From a virus, in IMG/VR virus record IMGVR_UViG_3300040856_000759, positions 1-34,957 of that record: 34,957 bases of DNA; one strand, given 5' to 3'. Under the pieces are notes generated by a model that was not told the origin of the DNA, did no database searches, and saw only the letters and a program-made list of their open reading frames with translations. The position numbers were made by a program, and so were the translations under genes. This document shows positions 7,784 to 14,857 of this stretch, piece by piece; the stretch's first letter is position 1, and each line of letters begins with the position of its first letter.

Positions 7784-8873
7784 TTGGAGTCTCCTGTTCA
7801 ACGGTTTCTGTATTGTCATCGGCCTCTTGGTCGATTCCGTTATACTTATCACCATTGTTTGCGAAATCCTTCATAATGATTTCGAGTTGGTCTCCAGTCC
7901 AATCTTTACGATAGTTTAAATGTTCTTGACCTGCTGAGTCCACAAATTTTAGTCTATTGCCTTGTTGTTTTAACAAACCTTGTTTTTCAAACAAATCAAC
8001 TAGACCACTATATGGATCCATACCAGTTTCGTATGGGATTTTTACTTGTACACCTTCAAAAGGTTTTGCGTAACGTGTTTTCATTACCTTACAAGCGGCT
8101 CTAATACCACGTACATCTGTTACCTTTTTACCGTCTTCATCTTCTTTTAGTTTCAACTTTTTCATTGCTACCACAATAGATGAAGCATACACAAAGCCTT
8201 GTCCTCCACTGATTTTATCATCAGGATCAAACATATCTTGCGATGCGTATGTGTGGTTAGTACATACCATACCTACGTTGTAACTACCAAACATGTTTAC
8301 ACAGTTACGTACAAGTGCCGTAAGTGCCTTAGGCTTTCTACCCATATCACCTTTTAAGTCACCTTTATCAAACTGATCAACATCTGTTGGTGTTAGCAAC
8401 ATACCCAAACTGTCAATTACAAACAATACTTTAGGACGTTCTTGTGGATCAACACCATCATAATCCTCTCTATATTCTTTCATAAAGTTTGAAACAGTTT
8501 TTGCTACGTCATCAATCATACTCATTGACAAACGTAATAGTTTACTTTCGTCTGTATCAACACCAAGTGCTTGTAACCACTTTTCGTCTAGTGCATTCTC
8601 TGAGTCAATTAGTACTACAAAGATACCCTGTTCTTGTGCTGATTTTACAATATTTCCAGAAGCAAAGTAAGATTTACCTGCACCGGATTCGCCGGCAAAC
8701 ACTGTTACCTTACCTAGCGGAACACCTTTGTGAAAGTCGCCACTAATAAGATAGTTAAGTGCGTAATTGCCTGTGCTTACCCAGTCTGTTGGATCGTTAA
8801 AGCCAACACCAAGTCCTGTAATAGACTTGGTGAGACCTTTACGAAACTTTGATACATCAAATGGTTTCGCCAT
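7770..8873 (-). CDS. uvsX: UvsX, RecA-like recombinase
   Basis: 367 aa. UvsX is the phage strand-exchange ATPase used in recombination-dependent replication and double-strand break repair. The Walker A site is GESGAGKS at 61-68; Walker B is 'VLFVIDSLG' at about 149-157; 'DPDDKISGGQGFVYASSIV' matches the DNA-binding L2 region of UvsX. The length is slightly less than T4 UvsX (391 aa). It starts with ATG after a strong AAGGAG site, 9 nt downstream of the gp32 stop, and so shares the gp32 transcript. The C-terminus is acidic and Thr/Glu-rich, as is common for RecA-like proteins. Confidence 0.95.
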   Translation of the reverse strand: MAKPFDVSKFRKGLTKSITGLGVGFNDPTDWVSTGNYALNYLISGDFHKGVPLGKVTVFAGESGAGKSYFASGNIVKSAQEQGIFVVLIDSENALDEKWLQALGVDTDESKLLRLSMSMIDDVAKTVSNFMKEYREDYDGVDPQERPKVLFVIDSLGMLLTPTDVDQFDKGDLKGDMGRKPKALTALVRNCVNMFGSYNVGMVCTNHTYASQDMFDPDDKISGGQGFVYASSIVVAMKKLKLKEDEDGKKVTDVRGIRAACKVMKTRYAKPFEGVQVKIPYETGMDPYSGLVDLFEKQGLLKQQGNRLKFVDSAGQEHLNYRKDWTGDQLEIIMKDFANNGDKYNGIDQEADDNTETVEQETPIESK

Positions 8874-8882
8874 GTTTGCTCC

Positions 8883-9878
8883 TTACGATTGACGTGAGCG
8901 AATCATATTCAAAATGTCTTGAGCACGTTCGCTACTTGGTTTGTCATCTTCAGCCGCAGGTGTAGTAGTTTGTGCTGGTGCAGGTTCTGCAACAGTTTCT
9001 GCTACTGGCTCACTTGCTGGAGTTGGAGTTGGTGTTGCTGGAGCACTTGCCGGAGCAGATGCTTTGTTCGGATCACCAGTTGGAGCACTCATGCCTGGAG
9101 CACGAAAGTACTGACCAAAACGATCTGGATCATACGCTTCACCATCAACAGATGCTTCAAACATCTCTTGAATGACTTTAACTTCAACTTCTGAAGGTTT
9201 CTTAGGAAGGAAATCATTTAGATTATGCAATCCATGTGCATCAATTGCCGCTTTTTCTTCATCAGTTAAAGCACGTTCTCTACGTGACCATTGTGATGTT
9301 GAGTAGTCAGCATAACCACCTTTTGATGTTTTCTTAATTCTAAAGTCAACACCTCTTGCGTAATCTGTTGGAAGTTCTTCCATCTCCGGATCCATCAAAG
9401 CACCTTTAATGATTTGGAAAATTTGTGGACCAATAATAAACCTACGAATAGGATTATCTGGAGTTGAATCTTCACTGATCGGATTGTCAGCAACGAAGCC
9501 TTGGAAAATGTATGAACGCTTTTTCCAATACTTACGTCCTTGATCTTCTAGTGAAGGATCTTTAAACCAACCACGTACTTCTGAAAGGACTGGACAGGTC
9601 TCTCCATACATTTCCATGCATGGAACGTTTACTGTAACAGGACGTGAATCTGTTTGTCCTTTAATCCCAGCAAATGGAAGTTTGATCATCAAACGCTCTT
9701 TCCAAAAGAACACGTTCTCTGGATCTGCGTCTGGCAAGAAACGAAGTACTGCTTCGCTACCTTCTGCCATATTCCAATGTGGGTAAATTGCGTTGTCGCC
9801 GCCGCTTGTTGAATTACCGCCGCCTTTACGATCTTCTTGTTCACGTAGTTTTGCACGGATTTCTGCTAATGTTGCCAT
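8883..9878 (-). CDS. gp32: gp32 single-stranded DNA-binding protein
   Basis: 331 aa. It coats single-stranded DNA during replication, recombination and repair. The OB-type core runs from about 30 to 240: 'GSEAVLRFLPDADPENVFFW', 'WKKRSYIFQGFVADNP', 'IRRFIIGPQIFQIIKGAL'. A Pro/Ala/Thr-rich linker (about 260-315) leads to a short charged tail ending 'AQDILNMIRSRQS', the place of the acidic protein-contact tail in T4. Of the T4 zinc ligands, only H34, C87 and C95 are plausible here; the C-x2-C pair is absent, so zinc binding is doubtful. TTAAGGAGG gives a strong ribosome site. Upstream lie a sigma-70 promoter and an inverted repeat. Confidence 0.9.
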   Translation of the reverse strand: MATLAEIRAKLREQEDRKGGGNSTSGGDNAIYPHWNMAEGSEAVLRFLPDADPENVFFWKERLMIKLPFAGIKGQTDSRPVTVNVPCMEMYGETCPVLSEVRGWFKDPSLEDQGRKYWKKRSYIFQGFVADNPISEDSTPDNPIRRFIIGPQIFQIIKGALMDPEMEELPTDYARGVDFRIKKTSKGGYADYSTSQWSRRERALTDEEKAAIDAHGLHNLNDFLPKKPSEVEVKVIQEMFEASVDGEAYDPDRFGQYFRAPGMSAPTGDPNKASAPASAPATPTPTPASEPVAETVAEPAPAQTTTPAAEDDKPSSERAQDILNMIRSRQS

Positions 9879-9914
9879 AATATAAGCCTCCTTAATGTTT
9901 TGCCTTTATGTGCC

Positions 9915-9945
9915 TGTTGTAGATAGTTTCTAACAACATATCTAC
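9915..9945 (-). promoter_or_regulatory. inverted repeats in the gp32 leader/start region, possible autoregulatory structure or operator
   Basis: GTAGATA (9939-9945) pairs with TATCTAC (9919-9925). A second pair, TGTTGT (9933-9938) with ACAACA (9915-9920), interlocks with it in the manner of a pseudoknot, sharing two bases. The first pair spans -67 to -41 relative to the ATG. T4 gene 32 is known to be autoregulated through an upstream pseudoknot in its leader at a similar distance. Transcripts from the sigma-70 promoter would start inside the first arm, so only the second hairpin would be complete in them. Confidence 0.4.
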
Positions 9946-9946
9946 T

Positions 9947-9975
9947 ATTATATTTAGTCTTTAGGTAAAAGTCAA
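9947..9975 (-). promoter_or_regulatory. near-consensus sigma-70 promoter for gp32-uvsX, overlapping a late-like element
   Basis: On the minus strand, TTGACT (9970-9975) is followed by a 17-nt spacer and TATAAT (9947-9952). The expected transcription start is near 9940, giving a leader of about 60 nt before ATG 9878. ACTAAATA (9951-9958), a late-promoter-like element, overlaps the -10 box, so the gene could be read early and late. Confidence 0.85.
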
Positions 9976-9994
9976 TAGCGATTTTGAACTTTGT

Positions 9995-10603
9995 TTACCA
10001 AAGTGACTTTTGAGGAGTGAAAACAAAGTTGACAATCATTCTGCGTGGGTTTGCACTGCTTGGATTCGAACTTGCATGGAATCTGTTGCTAGGAAAAACA
10101 AACATTCTTCCTCTTTTTGGTTCCACAGTAGTTTCTACTTCTATATTACCCATACCCTGTCTAAGGGAATTTTTGAACAGTCTAGTAGCACCATCACAGT
10201 CATGTAGATAATAGATCATGCTTAAACTTTCATCATGTGGACTATCAATATGCGGTGGATTGTATACTTTAGTTGGATCACTGCCATCTGCCATCATAAG
10301 ATTGCTTTTCACACGTTCAATAGTTTTGATTTGCATACCTGTTTCTTTTTCTAAAAAGTAAAAGATTGGTTTGACCATTTCCCAAGTATAACATGTGATT
10401 TGTTTTGTTGGGTCTAGTACTGTGTGTACAAACTGTGGTGATTCTTTTATTTCTGGATTATCTGCAATAAAAGCAAGTTCCCAATCTTGGAATCCACTTG
10501 TGTTGTCTTGCCACATCCAGACCAAATTTGGATCCTTGAAAGTTAGTTCAAGGTGTTCTTGCATAGAAGTGGGTAATACATCGTCAAATACTTTATACAT
10601 CAT
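9995..10603 (-). CDS. 2OG-Fe(II) oxygenase
   Basis: 202 aa. The double-stranded beta-helix shows the facial triad H118-x-D120 ('NPPHIDSPHDESLSMIYYL') and H176 ('PSNRFHASSNP'), with R187 or R188 as the 2-oxoglutarate ligand. These enzymes hydroxylate or otherwise oxidise proteins, nucleic acids or small molecules using Fe(II), oxygen and 2-oxoglutarate. Many marine T4-like phages carry them, mostly with unknown targets. ATG 10603 is chosen over ATG 10600 because it lies exactly 5 nt after CTTAAATA, matching the spacing seen at other late genes here. There is no Shine-Dalgarno site. Confidence 0.88.
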   Translation of the reverse strand: MMYKVFDDVLPTSMQEHLELTFKDPNLVWMWQDNTSGFQDWELAFIADNPEIKESPQFVHTVLDPTKQITCYTWEMVKPIFYFLEKETGMQIKTIERVKSNLMMADGSDPTKVYNPPHIDSPHDESLSMIYYLHDCDGATRLFKNSLRQGMGNIEVETTVEPKRGRMFVFPSNRFHASSNPSSANPRRMIVNFVFTPQKSLW

Positions 10604-10608
10604 ACGTA

Positions 10609-10616
10609 TATTTAAG
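10609..10616 (-). promoter_or_regulatory. late-promoter-like element CTTAAATA before the 2OG oxygenase gene
   Basis: Minus strand: CTTAAATA, then TACGT, then ATG 10603. It shares the core TAAATA and the 5-nt spacing with six other genes in the window. Confidence 0.5.
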
Positions 10617-10635
10617 TATTAGATTTTTTTGGGTA

Positions 10636-13050
10636 TTACTTTTTGATTCCGGCTAAATGAATGATTCTGTTTAGATCTTCGTTAGTCTTTTTCAACGCTT
10701 TTCTTACACCTGGATGATCTGATAAACCTTTAGCAATTTTTTCAATAGTGTTAACTGCACCTGAATAGTTACCGCCTTTGTAACGTTTATCATTAAGTAC
10801 ACCATAAGCCATTTTTATCTGCTTATCACTAAACTCTTGCTTTTCAGTACCTTCGTGCGTTGTACTAATCTTTTGTTGTACTGCTTCTAAACCTTTTTCT
10901 TTTAGGTCTTCAATAAAATCATTTACTATTGATCTAGCATATCTGTCATCAGCGTCTTTTTCGCTATGGCTATCTCTTAAATGCTCTAGTTCTTCAACAG
11001 CATCTTCAACAGTACTAGCATTTTCGATAATTTTTTCTGCATCTACTAGTGCCATATCCCAAGCATTACCGCCTTCTGCAACAGGTGCTGATTTTTTCAT
11101 AGCCTGTTTTACTTCTTCGGGTGACATGCCTAATTCTTTAGCAATCTCTTCAGCACTCTTCCCTTGTTTATGTAACTTGTACATATACGGTATTGCTTCT
11201 TCGATATCATCGTTTTCGACTTGTACCTTTTTGCCTGTTAGTTTGGATACAAATCGCTCGACTAGATCCCCTACGGAATCACCAAAACGCTTACGAGCGG
11301 AGATTACAACACCCGTTTCACCTTTTGGAAACGCTCCAGTTTCTTTATCATAGAATGAGCGAACAAACTCAATGACATCTTCAGTTGATGCTTTTTTATC
11401 TTCAACACCATCATCTTGACCTGCTAATTTCATAGCACCGTCTTTGTCAATTGTTACATCAGTAGTGTCGTCTTCTTGTTTTAGATCACCAAAATCTAAA
11501 TCGTCTAACACTTCAGGCATATTCTTTTTAACATAAGAATAAATTAAAGGTCTTACACATGCGTCAGCATCTTTGTCTGCGAGTGCAATAACATCTTTCT
11601 TAAATGTTTCATCGTCGATAATACCTTCAAGACTACTAATTGCGTTTGTTCCATCTGGCCCTACTGGCAGATGTTTGTTAATCATTTTATTTAATAAAGC
11701 AACTTTTTGCTTATCTATTGTTTCACTCATTACTGAGTCTGCCCACTGTTCGAATTCATCAATGTCTTCGCCGTGTGCATATTTGTTATCACGCTCTGCC
11801 CATCTTTCTTCGGCATCTTCTTGAGCGTAGTTCATAAGTTCATCCATGTCTTGCATCTCAAGGTCCATGTCTTTGTCAAAACCTAATTTGCTATTACTAT
11901 CTTGTTGGCAACTTATTTCAATTGATTTAGGATGTACAACAGGCTTACCATCAACTACTGTTGCTGTATAATATACAGTGCATGGTGTTGTTTCGCCATC
12001 GTCGCCTACACCATCCCAATCAAATTCACCATCAAAATGATCTGGATCAAAACCTTCTACTACTCCGGATATTACATCGTCGAGATTAACTGTTGTTTCA
12101 GCAATTCTCTTTTGATGAATCTTATGTAGCAAAGGAAACATGTCAGTTAAATTTTCATTAAACTGTGGAATAGTAAATGCATTGGTAAGATCATTTACAA
12201 TGTCTTCTCCCAATTCTGTTCCCGCCTCTAAAGGCATAAAGTTTTCTTTTTGTTGTGTATAATATGTTTGTGTCTGTAATTTTCTGATATGGTTTCTTAA
12301 ACTTTCTAATTCAACTGTTGCACCTTCAATAATATCATTTGATGTTGAATTCATAAAGTCTTTGTGTTGTACATATCTTTTGAAAGTTGTTAGTTTTGCA
12401 ATGTTCCCAGAAGTTTCAATAATGTGTTTACCAAATTCATCATGCGGCATACCACCGTTAGCAACGTGACGAGCCATTGCCCTTGCACCTGCTAGATGAT
12501 TGAATGGATACTTAAATCTTTCGCCTGATTCGTTTTCAATAAACAGCGTCTGAATGTTACGTGCTCTAGCACCCATTTGTTCTGCGTTTATTTCTTTTTT
12601 GTGTCTAATAATTAACTTAGTTTTGTCTAGGTTTTCATAACTAGACTTTGTACTTCCATACATTGCTGACTCCTGAACTTTGTTACCTAGATATTTATAG
12701 TCTCTTTTATCTAAATTTGTTTTTGCAATATCTCTAGCATCAAACCCCATCATATGTTTTTTACTAAAGAAACGCATTTCCTTTAAAAAAGCATACCAAG
12801 CGTTTTCAACTGCTTCATTAGCGTTTTCAAGCATTCCTTGGCTGTAATACAGTTTAAGTGTATCTGGATCCTTAATGCTTATGCTTACAGCACCTTGATT
12901 TTCTCCGTTAACAATGTAGTCAAAGTCAAAAAATCGTGCCTTGCTATCTTCGCTAGTAGGCGCTCCGTTTTCGTCCCCCATTTCTATGCGTGGGAAGCGA
13001 GAACGAATCTTCTCAAATAATGATGATGCTATTGAATCTAAACCTTTCAT
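10636..13050 (-). CDS. large conserved protein of unknown function, probable virion or DNA-packaging-associated protein
   Basis: 804 aa, no signal peptide or membrane segment. I do not recognise a named family, but the opening 'MKGLDSIASSLFEKIRSRFP' and the following 'ARFFDFDYIVN' have the look of a protein found in marine T4-like phages. The N-terminal half is mixed alpha/beta. The C-terminal half is acidic and helical. Near residues 640-665 'GKSAEEIAKELGMSPEEVKQ' looks like a helix-turn-helix of the sigma-factor region 4 or resolvase type. The last residues, 'LNRIIHLAGIKK', resemble a motif repeated in the 523-aa product at 14858-16429. It lies right after the terminase gp17 gene and has its own TATAAATA late element. 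Confidence 0.8.
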   Translation of the reverse strand: MKGLDSIASSLFEKIRSRFPRIEMGDENGAPTSEDSKARFFDFDYIVNGENQGAVSISIKDPDTLKLYYSQGMLENANEAVENAWYAFLKEMRFFSKKHMMGFDARDIAKTNLDKRDYKYLGNKVQESAMYGSTKSSYENLDKTKLIIRHKKEINAEQMGARARNIQTLFIENESGERFKYPFNHLAGARAMARHVANGGMPHDEFGKHIIETSGNIAKLTTFKRYVQHKDFMNSTSNDIIEGATVELESLRNHIRKLQTQTYYTQQKENFMPLEAGTELGEDIVNDLTNAFTIPQFNENLTDMFPLLHKIHQKRIAETTVNLDDVISGVVEGFDPDHFDGEFDWDGVGDDGETTPCTVYYTATVVDGKPVVHPKSIEISCQQDSNSKLGFDKDMDLEMQDMDELMNYAQEDAEERWAERDNKYAHGEDIDEFEQWADSVMSETIDKQKVALLNKMINKHLPVGPDGTNAISSLEGIIDDETFKKDVIALADKDADACVRPLIYSYVKKNMPEVLDDLDFGDLKQEDDTTDVTIDKDGAMKLAGQDDGVEDKKASTEDVIEFVRSFYDKETGAFPKGETGVVISARKRFGDSVGDLVERFVSKLTGKKVQVENDDIEEAIPYMYKLHKQGKSAEEIAKELGMSPEEVKQAMKKSAPVAEGGNAWDMALVDAEKIIENASTVEDAVEELEHLRDSHSEKDADDRYARSIVNDFIEDLKEKGLEAVQQKISTTHEGTEKQEFSDKQIKMAYGVLNDKRYKGGNYSGAVNTIEKIAKGLSDHPGVRKALKKTNEDLNRIIHLAGIKK

Positions 13051-13055
13051 ATGTG

Positions 13056-13063
13056 TATTTATA
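13056..13063 (-). promoter_or_regulatory. late promoter TATAAATA before the 804-aa gene
   Basis: An exact match to the T4 late -10 consensus on the minus strand, followed by CACAT and ATG 13050. It lies between the gp17 stop (13067) and the next start. No Shine-Dalgarno site is present. Confidence 0.7.
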
Positions 13064-13066
13064 CTA

Positions 13067-14656
13067 TTAGAACGAAACGAATACCGGCATTGGTAACACT
13101 GTTTCCGAGTTAATATCCTTCATTTTTTCATATATAGCAGGATCCCAATCAGCCAATATCTGTTGCATACGTACATTTAACAGTGTAGCACTAACCAAGT
13201 CATCATGCTCTCCTGTCTTGGCACCGAACGTTGTTCCGTGTGCTACGTATGCTTTTAATTCGCTTATAAGTGGTTTACTGCGTATCTTAAGTTTGCTTTG
13301 CTCTAGTAAATGCTTGAACTTAGCACAAGCACTCATTTTAGTTTTGTGTGTTGTATTGAATCCTTTTCTAAATTTACGCACATGCCCTTTTCTAATAGGT
13401 TCACTCAAAAACATACCGTAAATGTTTTCTTCACCGTAGTCTTTGACTGTAACAAGTGCCGCTTCGCCTATGGCGTTGTTTTCAATTGAGTAGTACACCT
13501 GTGGCAAGCGTCCGGTTGCTTCTTCACATTGTTCTTTTATAGTTTTTGTGATATCAGCAAGTATTCGTACTTGTCCTTGTATAGGTGTTAAATTGTGTTG
13601 CCACTCTGCTACCTGTTCAAAAGTTGGCAATTCGAAAACTTGAATAGCCGCATAGTCACCTCCTGTACCTAAACTTGGGTCCATACTTACAACATAAGTC
13701 ATCTTATCGTTGCAGTCTTTGTACCACCGTGTTTGACCCATTTTTCTCAAAGGTTCTTCGCCTTCGAGTTCAGCAAGTCTTACACTGTTGATTAATGTTT
13801 CGTCAAAGATTAAGAATTCACACTCGTGTTCACGTCTAAAACGTTCTTCACCAATGCGTGATTTTTCTTCTGTTGCCCATTGTTCATCTCTGTCCGGATG
13901 TTCACTCCAATGTGCAGTAAAAGCATAAAATCCATTAATACCTACTTCGGTATCATTACCGTGTTCGTCAAATCGTTTCATTGCTTCTGTCCAAATAAGT
14001 GCAAATTGATCTTCGTCACTGTTTGGAGTAGAAGTAATAATTGCCTTACCACCTGTTGCTAGTGTAGGTGAAATAGCAGTCCAGAATTCTTTGGCAATGG
14101 TTGGGTTAACGAACGCAAACTCATCACAGTATAGTAGTGATATGGACATACCACGTCCTGTGTTGTCTGTAGTTGTTTGTGACACAATACGTGAACCGTT
14201 ATCAAATTCCATCGATCCTTTGTTGTATGATACAACACCACAACGTATATGGTCAGGACAATCTTCATATGCATATCTTATTCTATGCATAATCTCTTGA
14301 GCACCTGCATATTTGTGTGCCGCAATTAGTACGGTAACATCTGGATTAAACATTGCATACCACAGTAGATAACCTGCCGCCGTGGTTGACTTACCTGTCT
14401 GTCTTGGCAACATGTTAATATTGAATCTATAGTTGTGATATGAATCTACAAGACGCTCTTGGAATTCAAAAGGCGCAAACAACAACTTGCCTTTAGTAGG
14501 ATGTTGAATATAAAAGAAATTATCCATAAAGAATTTAGCACCTGTAGTAGGATCCATACAGGCCGTAAGTTCTTCAATTTGTTCTTTTGTGTATCTAGTC
14601 TTTGAGTGTGCTTTTTTAACTAGTACACCGTCAAGACTTTTTCCTTGTTGTGCCAT
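13067..14656 (-). CDS. gp17: gp17 terminase large subunit (packaging ATPase-nuclease)
   Basis: 529 aa; T4 gp17 has 610. It drives DNA into the prohead and cuts concatemers. ATPase domain: Walker A PRQTGKS at 84-90 and Walker B 'LLYCDEF' at 174-180 with E179 as the likely catalytic carboxylate; 'AIITSTPN' at about 205-212 is the coupling motif. The nuclease domain is RNase H-like with D326 ('SMDPSLGTGGDYAAIQVF'), E392 ('YYSIENNAIGEAAL') and D485/D486 ('EHDDLVSATL'). All key residues are present. It starts 5 nt after ACTAAATA and has no Shine-Dalgarno. The order gp16 - three genes - gp17 differs from T4, where 16 and 17 are adjacent. Confidence 0.97.
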   Translation of the reverse strand: MAQQGKSLDGVLVKKAHSKTRYTKEQIEELTACMDPTTGAKFFMDNFFYIQHPTKGKLLFAPFEFQERLVDSYHNYRFNINMLPRQTGKSTTAAGYLLWYAMFNPDVTVLIAAHKYAGAQEIMHRIRYAYEDCPDHIRCGVVSYNKGSMEFDNGSRIVSQTTTDNTGRGMSISLLYCDEFAFVNPTIAKEFWTAISPTLATGGKAIITSTPNSDEDQFALIWTEAMKRFDEHGNDTEVGINGFYAFTAHWSEHPDRDEQWATEEKSRIGEERFRREHECEFLIFDETLINSVRLAELEGEEPLRKMGQTRWYKDCNDKMTYVVSMDPSLGTGGDYAAIQVFELPTFEQVAEWQHNLTPIQGQVRILADITKTIKEQCEEATGRLPQVYYSIENNAIGEAALVTVKDYGEENIYGMFLSEPIRKGHVRKFRKGFNTTHKTKMSACAKFKHLLEQSKLKIRSKPLISELKAYVAHGTTFGAKTGEHDDLVSATLLNVRMQQILADWDPAIYEKMKDINSETVLPMPVFVSF

Positions 14657-14661
14657 ACTAA

Positions 14662-14669
14662 TATTTAGT
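14662..14669 (-). promoter_or_regulatory. late-promoter-like element ACTAAATA before gp17
   Basis: Minus strand: ACTAAATA, then TTAGT, then ATG 14656. The same element with the same spacing stands before the tail-tube-fold gene at 19417. Confidence 0.55.
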
Positions 14670-14683
14670 GGAGTTTTGAGTGG

Positions 14684-14857
14684 TTAGGCTTTTTTCTTAG
14701 CCATCTTAGTTGCAGTAGCGTACATTACTGCTTCTGCATCTTTGCCATAGCGATCTTTAAAATCACTCTTTGCTTTCTTCATACCTTTAACGTATTTTTC
14801 CTTGGTCTTTTCTTCTTTCTTAGAAAGTTTACGTTCTGTTAGTTCGTGTATACGCAT
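14684..14857 (-). CDS. 57-aa Lys-rich protein ending in the 'VMYATATKMAKKKA' motif
   Basis: This short frame runs from ATG 14857, directly abutting the stop of the 523-aa gene (TAAATG), to TAG/TAA-type stop at 14684. The protein is very basic and helical ('RKLSKKEEKTKEKYVKGMKK') and ends with 'RYGKDAEAVMYATATKMAKK'. From memory, a 'YGKDA..VMYATATK' ending recurs in proteins of marine T4-like phages, often near structural genes. Function is unknown; a small DNA-binding or internal head protein would fit its charge. Codon use and the tight junction with the upstream gene support it being real. Confidence 0.7.
   Translation of the reverse strand: MRIHELTERKLSKKEEKTKEKYVKGMKKAKSDFKDRYGKDAEAVMYATATKMAKKKA

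Noticed and set aside
8919-9194. Cys/Trp- and Leu-rich open frames on the plus strand
   Set aside because: They are antisense shadows of the Pro/Ala/Thr-rich linker of gp32, with no ribosome site or promoter.
10604-10635. Possible terminator between the 804-aa gene and the 2OG oxygenase gene
   Set aside because: Only about five base pairs can form and the T run lies in the loop, so it is too weak to call.
14059-14300. Overlapping frames on both strands inside gp17
   Set aside because: They lie wholly within the conserved ATPase region of gp17, whose frame is well supported.
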